Part shown: piece after piece, positions 7,753 to 18,558 of the stretch | Layout of the letters: each line of letters starts with the position of its first letter | How positions within the stretch are numbered: position 1 is the first letter of the stretch | Assembly (NCBI GenBank): GCA_050696075.1 | Contig: JBOGUF010000191.1 | Coordinates: forward strand, 1-64,000 | Direction: 5' to 3' | Length of the DNA: 64,000 nucleotides | Origin: JBOGUF01 sp050696075 | GTDB taxonomy: Bacteria; Chloroflexota; Chloroflexia; Thermomicrobiales; UBA6265 | Made by a program: the position numbers and the translations under genes | The notes under the pieces: generated by a model | Seen by the model: the letters and a program-made list of their open reading frames with translations, nothing else | Databases searched by the model: none | What the model was told of the DNA's origin: nothing

Positions 7753-9399
7753 TTAGTCCCGTTCCGGTCGGAAGCCGGGGCCGTTGAGGCGGCGGCCGGG
7801 CGTGGCGCCAGTGTGCTGACCATCGCGGAGGACGGCGACGCCGTTGACCCAAACGTGGTGGATACCGGTCGAGAGTTGGTGGGGGGCGTCGTAGGTGGCG
7901 CGATCGGCGACGGTGGCCGGGTCGAAAGCGACGATGTCGGCGGCAAGGCCGGGGCGCAGGATGCCGCGGTCAAAGAGACCGAGGCGGGCGGCGGTGGCCG
8001 CGCTCATTTTCCGCACCGCATCCTCAAGGGGGACGACGCCTTGCTCGCGGACGAATCGACCGAGGATGCGGGTAAATGTGCCGTAGGCGCGGGGATGGGC
8101 GAGGCCACGCTTTGCCGCCGTGTCAGGGTCGAGGCCGCCGGCGTCGGTGCCGATCTTGATCCACGGTTGCTGAAGCTGTCGATGCAGGTTCGCCTCGCTC
8201 ATCATGAAATAGAAGGTGAAGATGTCGTGCTGCTCGGCGGCGAGCAGGTCGAGGGCGGCGTCGATCCAGTCCTGGCGCCGCTCGGCGGCGATCTCGGAAA
8301 GCCGCCGGCCCTGGTAGCGCTGCGTATGCTCGGGCAACCCGAATGAAGCAAGAAGCAGGTTCTCCGGGCCGGCGACGCCGGCGAAGTTCTCCCAGTCGCC
8401 GGAGGGGTGCTCCATTTCGGCGCGGACGCGCGCTCGGAAGTCGGGCTCGTCTCGCAGGCGTTCGTAGAGCTTCCCCCCTTCGGCGGCCCAGGGCGGCAGG
8501 CAGGCGGAGAGTCCGGTGCCGCCTGCCTCATAGGGGTACATGTCCGCCCCGACGTCTAATCCCTCCACCCGCGCCAAGTTGATCATGTCGATTACCAGCG
8601 GCAAACGGTCCCAGTTTCGCTGGCCGGCAAGCTTGAGGTGATAGATCTCGGTGGCGACGCCGGTCCGCCGGGCGATCTCGATTGCTTCGTCGAGTGCTTC
8701 GACGATGCGGTCCTCCTCGGAACGAATGTGGGTAATGTGGACAACGCGATAGGCGGCGACGACCTCGCAGAGGGCGGTCAGTTCATCAGTATCGGCGAAG
8801 GCGCCGGGTGGGTAAATCAGCGCGGTTGCCAGACCGAAGGCGCCGTCCTCCATTGCGTCCGCCACGACCCGGCGCATCGTATCCAGCTCGGCAAGACTGG
8901 GCGGTCCGAGCTCGTATCCCTTGGCGAACTGGCGGACGGTCGAACCGCCGATAAAGGAGCCGATGTTGACCGCGACGCCGAGGTCAGCGATGGCGGCCAG
9001 CCAGTCGCCGAAGCGCGTCCAGCCTCGGGCACGCTCGACCCATTCGTCGAATCCTTCGCCGACGAAGCGCCGCTGCCCCTCGTGAAAGGGACGCTCGATT
9101 CGGCCGCCGAAGGGAGCCGGGGTCCAGTCCTCGCCCATGATCTCGGTCGTGACGCCCTGGGTGACCTTCGAGAGCGCCCGGCGGTCGGAGAGGAATGGGA
9201 CGATCGAGTGCGATTGGATGTCGATGAACCCCGGACAGACGACGAGACCGGTGGCGTCAACGATTTCGGTGCGCAGTCCAGCGCGGATCGAGCCTGCCGG
9301 GCCGATGGCAGCAATGCGATCGCCTTCGAGGAGGAGGTCGCCGTAGAACCAGGGATTGCCGGCGCCGTCGACAATGCGGCCGTTCGCGATGAGGACCAA
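7753..9399 (-). CDS. D-aminoacylase / N-acyl-D-amino-acid deacylase family amidohydrolase
   Basis: A 548-aa metal-dependent amidohydrolase, cytoplasmic, expected to remove acyl groups from N-acyl-D-amino acids or a related amide. Supporting motifs are VVCPGFIDIQSHS, VHITHIRSEE, EIYHLKLAG and the late GTDAGG. The usual D-x-H-x-H reads Asp60-Ile-Gln62-Ser-His64, so the first metal His is Gln, a variant I recall from related sequences. Start is TTG 9399 with GAGGA seven bases before it. It begins three bases after the acetyl-CoA synthetase stop and is likely co-transcribed, so freed acetate could be activated by the neighbour. Confidence 0.88.
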   Translation of the reverse strand: MVLIANGRIVDGAGNPWFYGDLLLEGDRIAAIGPAGSIRAGLRTEIVDATGLVVCPGFIDIQSHSIVPFLSDRRALSKVTQGVTTEIMGEDWTPAPFGGRIERPFHEGQRRFVGEGFDEWVERARGWTRFGDWLAAIADLGVAVNIGSFIGGSTVRQFAKGYELGPPSLAELDTMRRVVADAMEDGAFGLATALIYPPGAFADTDELTALCEVVAAYRVVHITHIRSEEDRIVEALDEAIEIARRTGVATEIYHLKLAGQRNWDRLPLVIDMINLARVEGLDVGADMYPYEAGGTGLSACLPPWAAEGGKLYERLRDEPDFRARVRAEMEHPSGDWENFAGVAGPENLLLASFGLPEHTQRYQGRRLSEIAAERRQDWIDAALDLLAAEQHDIFTFYFMMSEANLHRQLQQPWIKIGTDAGGLDPDTAAKRGLAHPRAYGTFTRILGRFVREQGVVPLEDAVRKMSAATAARLGLFDRGILRPGLAADIVAFDPATVADRATYDAPHQLSTGIHHVWVNGVAVLRDGQHTGATPGRRLNGPGFRPERD

Positions 9400-9402
9400 A
9401 CG

Positions 9403-11367
<1,965 letters not shown>

Positions 11368-11613
11368 CGGGTCTCCTCTCGCCTGAACGTGCATCTCCCG
11401 TGGCGTTTCCCCGCCGGCACACGCGCAATGCACACCAGAGTGGAATAGGTGGCGAGTATACAAATTCCGGCGGCGTACCGGACGCGAGGCGAGGCGGGGC
11501 GGAGATGCCCGACTGGCGTTGCGTGCGAAAGCGAGGACTGTTGCAATAGTCGACGCGAAGCGGTCCGCGTGTGGATCGCGGCAATCTGAGCAGCGAGGAG
11601 GGAGTTCGTCCGG

Positions 11614-11976
11614 ATGGCGACGGTGCACATGATCGTCGGCTCATTGGTGGTGCTGGGGTACCTGGCGCTGACGATCCTGAACGTGATGGCGATTGGCGGT
11701 CGCCACTTTGCGTGGGTCAAGCCGCTCTCGTTCGGCGTCGCGGGCGTGCTTGTGGTGCAATACCTGTTTGGCTTCAACCTGCTCGGTGGCGACCACGACC
11801 AGACGGCCTGGCACTACCTGATCGCGCTCGCCGCGTTGATCCCAATCGGGTTCGAGCACGCCTCGGCCAACGCGCGGCCGGACCCGAAGGAGCGCGCCCG
11901 TCTGGCGGCTATCGCCAACGCCGCGACCTTTGTGGTGGTCTTGGTCGCCTATCTGATCGGTGAGATGGGATCGTGA
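11614..11976 (+). CDS. Small integral membrane protein of unknown function
   Basis: A 120-aa protein with about four hydrophobic segments (near residues 5-25, 37-53, 65-80 and 98-116), no recognised catalytic motif, and a short polar loop NARPDPKERAR between the last two. AGGAGGGAG precedes the ATG. It leads the + strand run into the FAD enzyme and the kdp regulators. I do not recognise the family. Confidence 0.8.
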   Translation: MATVHMIVGSLVVLGYLALTILNVMAIGGRHFAWVKPLSFGVAGVLVVQYLFGFNLLGGDHDQTAWHYLIALAALIPIGFEHASANARPDPKERARLAAIANAATFVVVLVAYLIGEMGS

Positions 11977-12007
11977 TGGCGGCGGTCCCCTATCCGTGAG
12001 TAAAGCC

Positions 12008-13228
12008 ATGAGCCGATCGCGGGTCGCCGCGTTTGAGGTGGCGATTGTTGGGGGCGGCGTCGGCGGGGCGACGCTTGCCGCGGTCTTGGCCGAGGCTGGG
12101 CTCGACGTTGTCGTCGTCGAACGGGAACCGGTTTTCCGCGACAAGGTGCGGGGCGAGGGCATCCACCCGTGGGGGTATCGGGAGGCGAAGCGGCTGGGAC
12201 TCGATCCGGCGCTGGCGGCGGCCGGCGCGGTCGAGCTACCGATCTGGCAGAACTACACCGACCGGCAGGCGGACGAGCCGTCCTACTGGGCGGACGACCC
12301 GGAGAACGGGCTGCCGGAGGTCACCGTTGTTCACCCGGCGCTGCAAGAGGCACTGTTGGAGCACGCGGCGACGCACGGTGCGACCGTAATCCGGCCGGCG
12401 AAAGTGACCGCGCTGACGCTAGACGGTACGCCAAAGATCACTGTCGCCTCGGAGGACGGCGAGCGGACGATCCGCGCCCGTCTTGTAGTGGGCGCGGACG
12501 GACGAACGTCGCGCGTGCGAAGTTGGATCGGGGCGCGGACCGAGGAGGACCCCGTCCACCACCACTTCGCGGGCGGATTGATCGGCGGGACGACGCTGCC
12601 CGAGGGCAAGACGCATGCGGCAACATTCGACGGCGGTCGGATGTTCATCTTCCCTCAGAGCCATGGGCAGGCACGGGCCTATGTCGTCGGCATGGCCGAC
12701 CGGCTGGCAGCGCTCCGTGGGGCGAAGCATCGCACGGCATTCGTCGACTACTGCGCGCGGCTGCTGCCGGACGGCTGGTTCGAGCGGGCGACGCCGGCCG
12801 GGCCGGTCGCGTTCTTCCCGAACAACGACGTCTGGTCGAACCGGCTCACGGCCGCGGGCGTCGTCCTGATCGGCGACGCGGCCGGCGCCAACGATCCGAG
12901 TGTCGGGCAAGGACTTTCGCTCGTTTTTCGCGACGTGCGGGAGCTGCGGGACCTGTTGCTGGGCGAGCGGGATTGGCCGGCGGCCATCGAGGAATTCGCG
13001 CGCCGCCGGGCGACCTATTTTGCGGTGCTGCGGGCATTCGCGATGTGGGTTGGAGTGCTGGCGATTGAGTCGGGATCGGTTGCCGACGCCCGTCGAGCGC
13101 GGGTGGAACGGGCGCGAAAGTCCGATCCGACAGCCGGTGGATTCGCCATGATTTTCTCTCGCGGGCCAGATGGGTTGATTGTGGATGACGATGCGCGGCG
13201 CCGATTCTTCGGCGACGACTGTCCATGA
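12008..13228 (+). CDS. FAD-dependent monooxygenase / geranylgeranyl reductase-like oxidoreductase
   Basis: A flavoprotein of about 406 aa of the PHBH/geranylgeranyl reductase group. The dinucleotide fold is GGGVGGATLA near the N-terminus, the DG motif is VVGADGRTSRVR, and the second FAD-contact GD motif is VLIGDAAGANDP. The substrate cannot be read from sequence. The longest frame starts at GTG 11960 inside the previous gene; I prefer the ATG at 12008, but no clear ribosome site settles it. It overlaps the next gene by ATGA, so it may be in the kdp regulatory operon. Confidence 0.85.
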   Translation: MSRSRVAAFEVAIVGGGVGGATLAAVLAEAGLDVVVVEREPVFRDKVRGEGIHPWGYREAKRLGLDPALAAAGAVELPIWQNYTDRQADEPSYWADDPENGLPEVTVVHPALQEALLEHAATHGATVIRPAKVTALTLDGTPKITVASEDGERTIRARLVVGADGRTSRVRSWIGARTEEDPVHHHFAGGLIGGTTLPEGKTHAATFDGGRMFIFPQSHGQARAYVVGMADRLAALRGAKHRTAFVDYCARLLPDGWFERATPAGPVAFFPNNDVWSNRLTAAGVVLIGDAAGANDPSVGQGLSLVFRDVRELRDLLLGERDWPAAIEEFARRRATYFAVLRAFAMWVGVLAIESGSVADARRARVERARKSDPTAGGFAMIFSRGPDGLIVDDDARRRFFGDDCP

Positions 13229-14862
13229 ACAAGGCACGCCGGCAACGGGTGTTGCTCCAAGCGCACGGTGGACGCGCGCGGCGAGCGGTGCAGCGAGCGG
13301 TGCAGGAGCCCTTGCCGTATCTCTGGGCGACCCTGGTCGTAGCTGGATTCTCCGCCGCGATGCTGACCGTGCGCGACGAACTCGGCGTGCTCAACGTCGC
13401 GCTGATCTATCTTCTCATCTCCTTTGTCCTGGCGCTTAGCCTCGGCGCCGGGCCGGCGGCGCTCGCCGCGGTGCTCTCCTTCCTGAACTTTGATTTCTTC
13501 TTCATCCCACCGTTCCATACCTTCTCGGTGGCGGATGGCGATCACGTCCTGGCCTTATTCATCTTCCTGGGGGTCGCGATCGTCACCGGCCATCTGGTGG
13601 CCCGCGTGCGTTCGCGGACCGACGTCGCCCTCCGTGAGCAGCGGCGCACGACGCTGTTGTACGAGCTCAACGCCGCGTTGATCGGCAACGCCACGCTGGA
13701 CGATATCCTGGCCAGCATCGTCGAGCGCGTCGTCCACGCCTACGGGGCTTGGCGGTGCCGTATTTTGCTGCCCGGTGATGATGGTCAGCTATCAGTCCGG
13801 GCGCGTTTCCCCACGGACGCTGGCCTGGCGATCGATCGCCAGCACCTTGCCCTCGCCGCCTGGACGATGGAGCACCGGGAGCCGGCGAGCCGGGGCATTG
13901 CCCGGCCAAAGGTGCGCGCCCCGCATGGGTCGCGTCCGGCGCCGGTAACGACCCGCCGGCGGCGCGAACCCGATCTGCTCTATGTGCCGATTGCCACGGC
14001 GGAGCGGTCCGTCGGCGTGCTCGAGGTCTCCGGGAGGCCAGGCGGCGGAAGATTCGAGGATGAAGATGAGCGCCTACTGACGAGCTTCGCGAATCAGGCC
14101 GCCCTTGCCTTGGAGCGGGCGCGACTGACCGACGAGGCGGGGCGTGCCGCGGTCCTCGCCCAATCGGACGAGCTGAAGTCCGCCTTGCTGGCGGCCGTTT
14201 CGCACGACCTGCGTACGCCGCTGGCGGCGATTAAGACCTCGGCGACGTCGCTCTTGGACCGATCGGTCGCGTGGGACGACGCGGCGCGGTCGGAGTTCTT
14301 GCAGGCAATCGACGAAGAGACCGACCGCCTGACGCTGATGGTTGGCAACTTGCTCGACCTGTCGCGCATCGAGGGCGGCGCGTTTCGCCCGGATAGGGAG
14401 TGGTACGACGTCGCCGAGCTCATCGCGGACATCGCGGGACGGTTGACCAACCGCACCGTCGAGCACGACCTGTCGTCTGACGTGGAGCCGGATCTGCCGC
14501 TCGCCTTCTTCGACTACGTCGAAATTGCGCAGGTGCTCGTCAACCTGGTGGAAAATGCGGTGAAGTACACGCCGACCGGCACTGCCATCACGCTCTCGGC
14601 GCGGCGAACCGGCGACGCAATCGAGTTTGGCGTAATCGACCAAGGTCCTGGCATCCCCGCGGCCCAGATCCCGCGGCTCTTCGAGAAGTTCTACCGGGCA
14701 AGCAATACCGCCAACGTCGGTGGGACCGGCATCGGACTGGCGATCTGCAAGGGGATTGTCGAAGCGCACGGAGGGCGGATCCGGGTGGAGAGTCGGGTTG
14801 GGGAAGGCGCCGCGTTCCGGTTCACGCTCCCGATCGGCGACGTCGAGAAGGCTCCGGCGTGA
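13225..14862 (+). CDS. KdpD-type sensor histidine kinase, catalytic half
   Basis: A 545-aa membrane kinase: four hydrophobic segments of the DUF4118/KdpD type (about 32-125), a GAF-like region (about 145-300), HisKA with phospho-accepting His327 (SHDLRTPL) and HATPase_c with VENAVKYTP, DQGPGIP and GGTGIGLAI. It lacks the N-terminal KdpD sensor domain, which is encoded separately at 21458. It should phosphorylate the KdpE encoded next. It overlaps both neighbours by four bases (ATGA, GTGA). Confidence 0.92.
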   Translation: MNKARRQRVLLQAHGGRARRAVQRAVQEPLPYLWATLVVAGFSAAMLTVRDELGVLNVALIYLLISFVLALSLGAGPAALAAVLSFLNFDFFFIPPFHTFSVADGDHVLALFIFLGVAIVTGHLVARVRSRTDVALREQRRTTLLYELNAALIGNATLDDILASIVERVVHAYGAWRCRILLPGDDGQLSVRARFPTDAGLAIDRQHLALAAWTMEHREPASRGIARPKVRAPHGSRPAPVTTRRRREPDLLYVPIATAERSVGVLEVSGRPGGGRFEDEDERLLTSFANQAALALERARLTDEAGRAAVLAQSDELKSALLAAVSHDLRTPLAAIKTSATSLLDRSVAWDDAARSEFLQAIDEETDRLTLMVGNLLDLSRIEGGAFRPDREWYDVAELIADIAGRLTNRTVEHDLSSDVEPDLPLAFFDYVEIAQVLVNLVENAVKYTPTGTAITLSARRTGDAIEFGVIDQGPGIPAAQIPRLFEKFYRASNTANVGGTGIGLAICKGIVEAHGGRIRVESRVGEGAAFRFTLPIGDVEKAPA

Positions 14863-15542
14863 GCGGCCAGCGCGTGCTGATTGTCGACGACGAGCCCCAG
14901 ATTCGCCGGGCGCTCCGCACGGCGCTGACCGGACACGGCTATGCGGTCGAGGTTGCGGAGGACGGCGAAACGGCCCTGACGACGCTGGCAACCTGGCTGC
15001 CCGCCGTGGTGGTGCTCGATCTGGTGATGCCCGGCATCGACGGCTTCGAGGTGGTGCGCCAGGCGCGCACCTGGACGAACGTGCCAATCATCGTTCTCTC
15101 GGCACGCGGCCAAGAGCGCGACAAGGTGCAGGCGCTCGATTTGGGCGCCGACGACTACTTGACCAAGCCGTTCGGCATTGAGGAATTGCTGGCGCGTGTG
15201 CGAGCGGTCCTGCGGCGAGCCGGCGAACCGGGCGAGACGCGTCTCATCGTCGGCGACGTCGTCATCGACGTCGCGCGCCACGTCGTGACAAAGAGCGGCA
15301 CCGAAGTCCACCTGACGCCGACCGAGTACGACCTCCTGCGGGTTCTGGCCGCAAACGCCGGCAAGGTGCTCACCCATCGCCAACTGCTGGAGCGGGTCTG
15401 GGGCGGCTATGCGGCCGAGAACTCGCAGCAGTTGCGCGTCTATGTCAACTACCTCCGACGCAAGCTCGAAGACGATCCGGCGCGACCGCGGTTGCTCGTC
15501 ACTGAACCCGGCGTCGGCTATCGCTTACGTTCCGATGCGTGA
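14859..15542 (+). CDS. kdpE: KdpE-type response regulator (OmpR/PhoB family)
   Basis: A 227-aa regulator. Receiver domain with acidic pocket Asp10/Asp11, phospho-acceptor Asp54 (VLDLVMPG), Ser81 and Lys103 (LTKPFG), then a winged-helix DNA-binding domain (about 130-225, TPTEYDLLRVLAANAGKV). The start is the GTG overlapping the kinase stop. By position and family it should activate kdpFABC when potassium is scarce; two 11-base-spaced direct repeats just downstream could be its binding site. Confidence 0.92.
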   Translation: MSGQRVLIVDDEPQIRRALRTALTGHGYAVEVAEDGETALTTLATWLPAVVVLDLVMPGIDGFEVVRQARTWTNVPIIVLSARGQERDKVQALDLGADDYLTKPFGIEELLARVRAVLRRAGEPGETRLIVGDVVIDVARHVVTKSGTEVHLTPTEYDLLRVLAANAGKVLTHRQLLERVWGGYAAENSQQLRVYVNYLRRKLEDDPARPRLLVTEPGVGYRLRSDA

Positions 15543-15564
15543 GCACTGCCCCACTTCTCCCGGC

Positions 15565-15614
15565 TTCTAACAACCTTCTAACACCGATTGCGCCCGTCCT
15601 TACGCGGCTCTAAC
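15565..15614 (+). promoter_or_regulatory. TTCTAAC direct repeats, candidate KdpE operator
   Basis: TTCTAAC occurs at 15565-15571 and again at 15576-15582, exactly 11 bases apart (one helical turn), the layout used by tandem OmpR/PhoB-family dimers. A third TCTAAC follows at 15609-15614, 32 bases on. The site lies just after kdpE and before the receiver protein and kdp structural genes. Confidence 0.5.
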
Positions 15615-15677
15615 GGCCGGGTCTCTATGCTCTTCGCCTGGACGGTCGGATGCACGCTGCCGTCAGGAGACGCTCTC

Positions 15678-16097
15678 GTGATTGGTGGTACGCCCGCGAT
15701 GTCGATCTTGCTTGTCGATGATGAGACACGGCTACGGCGCGCGATTGCGCGGTCGCTGACGGCGCGTGGCTACCGGGTGGACGAGGCGGCCACCTGCCGC
15801 GAGGCGGTCGCCGCGGCGTCGAGCGGGCGCTACGACCTCCTGCTGCTGGACGTCAATCTGCCCGATGCGACGGGTTGGGATGCGCTCCGGGAGTTGGCCG
15901 CCGCGGGCCGGACGATTCCAACGGTGATGGTTTCGGCGGTGCCCCCAAGTGCCAGCCGCGTGCGGGAATTTCAGCCCGTGGGCGTGCTCCACAAGCCGTT
16001 TCCGATCGACGCGTTGCTGCGCTTGGTGCAGTCGGTCGCGACCCGTGAAGGCGCCGAGGGCGCCGGACCGGACGTCGAACCGAACGAGCACGAGTGA
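15678..16097 (+). CDS. Single-domain response regulator in the kdp locus
   Basis: A 139-aa receiver-only protein: ILLVDDE, phospho-acceptor Asp58 (LLLLDVNLP), VMVSA and LHKPF are all present, so it should be phosphorylatable. There is no output domain, only a short acidic tail. It could be a phosphate sink or an alternative partner of the KdpD kinase. GTG 15678 was chosen because AGGAG lies eight to nine bases before it; ATG 15699 is an alternative. Confidence 0.85.
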   Translation: MIGGTPAMSILLVDDETRLRRAIARSLTARGYRVDEAATCREAVAAASSGRYDLLLLDVNLPDATGWDALRELAAAGRTIPTVMVSAVPPSASRVREFQPVGVLHKPFPIDALLRLVQSVATREGAEGAGPDVEPNEHE

Positions 16098-16109
16098 TAG
16101 GGCGGGGTG

Positions 16110-16193
16110 ATGTTGGACGTCGTGCTGATCGCAACGGCGATCGTCGTTTTCGCGGCATGTATTGCCTATGTCCGAGGCTGTGAGCACCTCTAG
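16110..16193 (+). CDS. Small single-helix membrane peptide in the kdp locus
   Basis: A 27-residue peptide beginning MLDVVLIATAIVVFAA, with one membrane helix and a charged end AYVRGCEHL. GGGCGGGG precedes the ATG. It resembles KdpF in size and layout, and I recall similar peptides ending YVRGCE(R/H)L in other kdp loci. It could stabilise KdpA or the pump as KdpF does, but this is inference. Confidence 0.7.
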   Translation: MLDVVLIATAIVVFAACIAYVRGCEHL

Positions 16194-16243
16194 CAGGATC
16201 GGGCCCGCGGCGATGCGCTCAAACACCGGCGAAGGTGATGGTC

Positions 16244-16681
16244 ATGAACACGGGGATTCAGTCGGAACAGATGGATCAGCTTGACCGAGCGGTCGATGCG
16301 GCGTGCCGACTGACAGCCTTCGGCGAGGTGCGGGCCGTCCATGTCGTCACCGAACGACGACCGAGTTACGAGGAATTGCGGCGCTATCGCACGCGGGCCG
16401 AGGCGAATGGGCTCGCGCTGACGGTGCTCGGATCGGGCGGCGTCGTGCTGCGCTCGCGGCGGGTCAAGCCGCCGCTCGTGGGCAGGCAGGATGCCGGCCG
16501 AGTTCAAGCGGCGATGACAGCCCTCGACCGTCGAACCAACGGCGAGCGCCGATCTGAACCCGCCAACCCGCGCGATTCGACCGACCGGCGGTGGGCGGCG
16601 CCACCGGGCAACCGGCGCTCGCGATGGCCAGCCAGGGGCTGGCTCGGCGAACTGCATGCCATGAGCGAGGGAACGAGATGA
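16244..16681 (+). CDS. Hypothetical kdp-linked protein
   Basis: A 145-aa soluble-looking protein. The first 85 residues have regular alpha/beta-like spacing (MDQLDRAVDAACRL, EVRAVHVVTERRPSYEEL, LALTVLGSGGVVLRSR) and the rest is Arg/Pro-rich and probably disordered. No known family is recognised. Of three possible starts I chose ATG 16244, with AAGG eight bases before it. Its stop overlaps the kdpF start (ATGA), so the two are translationally coupled, which suggests a role tied to the pump. Confidence 0.7.
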   Translation: MNTGIQSEQMDQLDRAVDAACRLTAFGEVRAVHVVTERRPSYEELRRYRTRAEANGLALTVLGSGGVVLRSRRVKPPLVGRQDAGRVQAAMTALDRRTNGERRSEPANPRDSTDRRWAAPPGNRRSRWPARGWLGELHAMSEGTR

Positions 16682-16767
16682 CCATTACCGAGGTCGTCCT
16701 GGTGCTGATCGCGGTCAGCCTTCTCATCTATTTGGCCTATGCGCTGTTGCGGCCGGAACGGTTCTGA
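16678..16767 (+). CDS. kdpF: KdpF potassium-transporting ATPase small subunit
   Basis: A 29-residue single-helix membrane peptide (starts MTITEVVLVLIAVSLLIYLA, ends LLRPERF) immediately before kdpA. Size, hydrophobic profile, and the Y-x-L-L-R-P-E-(R/K)-F ending are those of KdpF, which stabilises the KdpABC complex. Confidence 0.9.
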   Translation: MTITEVVLVLIAVSLLIYLAYALLRPERF

Positions 16768-16807
16768 GCCGGCGCCCCAACGAGAACGCGGTTAAGGATC
16801 GGAAGCC

Positions 16808-18544
16808 ATGTACGCCGTCATTCAGATCGTGATCTGTTTCGCCATCTTGCTCACGCTGACCAAACCGCTCGGGATCTACATGGCCCGTGTCTTCGGCGGA
16901 GATCGGGTCTTCCTGACGCCGGTCGTGCGGCCGCTCGAGCGTGGCGTCTACCGTCTGACGCGGGTAGACGAAACGCGGGAGATGCCCTGGACCACCTACG
17001 CGGTGGCGCTTCTGCTCTTCAACTTCGCCGGTTTCCTCGTCGTCTACGTCATTCAGCGTCTTCAGCACGGGCTTCCGTTCAATCCGCGGGATCTGGCGAA
17101 CGTCGAAGCGCGGTCGGCGTTCAATACCGCTGTCTCCTTTGTGACCAATACGAACTGGCAGGGGTATGCCGGCGAAGTGACGATGAGCTACCTGACCCAG
17201 ATGGCCGGGTTCACCGTCCAGAACTTCGTCTCGGCCGCCACCGGCGCTGCCGTCGCGATGGCGCTGGTGCGCGGATTTGCGCGCCGCTCCGGGCGGGAGA
17301 TCGGCAACTTCTGGGTCGACCTGACGCGGGCGACGCTCTACATCTTGCTGCCGATCTGCATCGTTTTCTCGCTCTTCCTCGTCGCGCGAGGCGTGCCCCA
17401 GAACCTCGGCGACTACACCGTGGTGCAGACCGTCGCGAGGACGACACAGACGATCGCGCGGGGGCCGGTTGCGTCTCAGGAAGCGATCAAGATCCTCGGC
17501 ATCAACGGCGGTGGCTTCTTCAACGCCAACTCCTCGCATCCCTTCGAGAACCCGACTCCTCTCACCAATCTGATCCAGATGCTGGCGATCTTCGCCATCC
17601 CGGCGGGCTTGACCTACACCTTCGGGCGGATGGTCGGCAACACCAGACAGGGCTGGGCGATCTTCGCGGCGATGAGCGTCCTCTTTCTCGTGGGGGTGGC
17701 GGTGACGACGGTCGCGGAGCAGGAAGGCAACCCGCTGCTCACTTCGGCCGGCGCCAACCAGAGCACGGAGGTCGCCGGTCAGGACGCCCCTGGCGGCAAC
17801 ATGGAAGGCAAGGAGACCCGGTTCGGGATCAACGCCTCCGCCCTCTTCGCCGTCATTACGACCGCCGCCTCCTGTGGCGCGGTCAACGCGATGCACGACT
17901 CCTTCACGCCGCTCGGCGGGTTGATCCCGCTGGCGAACATTGCGCTCGGCGAGGTCATCTTCGGTGGAGTTGGCGCCGGGCTGTACGGCATGCTCGTCTT
18001 TGCGGTTGCGGCGATCTTCATCGCCGGGCTAATGGTCGGGCGGACGCCGGAGTACCTCGGCAAGAAGATCGAGCCGTACGAGATGAAGATGGCGATGCTG
18101 GTCCTGCTGGTGCTGCCGCTGTCGATCCTCGGCTTTTCGGGGGTGGCCGCGGTGACCGACTGGGGACTCAACACCGTCTGGAACCCCGGCCCGCACGGGC
18201 TGTCCGAGATTCTCTATGCCTACACCTCGGCGACGGGAAACAATGGCTCGGCCTTCGCCGGTCTCGGCGCCAACACGCCCTTCTACAACGTCACGCTCGG
18301 GCTGGCGATGCTGGCTGGGCGGTTCCTGATGATCGTGCCGATCCTGGCGCTCGCCGGTGCGCTCGTCGCCAAAAAGCGGGCGGAGACGACGACCGGCACC
18401 TTCCCCACGACCGGACCGCTCTGGGTTGGCCTGCTGGTCGGCGTCATCCTGATCGTGGGGGCGCTGACCTACTTCCCAAGCTATAGCCTCGGACCCCTCA
18501 TCGAGCATTTTCAGTTGGGAGACGAAGTGACGTTCGCGCCGTAG
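16808..18544 (+). CDS. kdpA: KdpA potassium channel-like subunit
   Basis: A 578-aa membrane protein that selects and binds K+ in the high-affinity pump. The four selectivity-filter segments are visible as SFVTNTNWQGY, GINGGGFFNANSSHP, TAASCGAVNAMHDSFTPLGG and SATGNNGSAFAGL. About ten membrane helices; length is normal. The order kdpF-A-B-C matches the classical operon. Confidence 0.98.
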   Translation: MYAVIQIVICFAILLTLTKPLGIYMARVFGGDRVFLTPVVRPLERGVYRLTRVDETREMPWTTYAVALLLFNFAGFLVVYVIQRLQHGLPFNPRDLANVEARSAFNTAVSFVTNTNWQGYAGEVTMSYLTQMAGFTVQNFVSAATGAAVAMALVRGFARRSGREIGNFWVDLTRATLYILLPICIVFSLFLVARGVPQNLGDYTVVQTVARTTQTIARGPVASQEAIKILGINGGGFFNANSSHPFENPTPLTNLIQMLAIFAIPAGLTYTFGRMVGNTRQGWAIFAAMSVLFLVGVAVTTVAEQEGNPLLTSAGANQSTEVAGQDAPGGNMEGKETRFGINASALFAVITTAASCGAVNAMHDSFTPLGGLIPLANIALGEVIFGGVGAGLYGMLVFAVAAIFIAGLMVGRTPEYLGKKIEPYEMKMAMLVLLVLPLSILGFSGVAAVTDWGLNTVWNPGPHGLSEILYAYTSATGNNGSAFAGLGANTPFYNVTLGLAMLAGRFLMIVPILALAGALVAKKRAETTTGTFPTTGPLWVGLLVGVILIVGALTYFPSYSLGPLIEHFQLGDEVTFAP

Positions 18545-18558
18545 GCGGCAAGGCGGGA

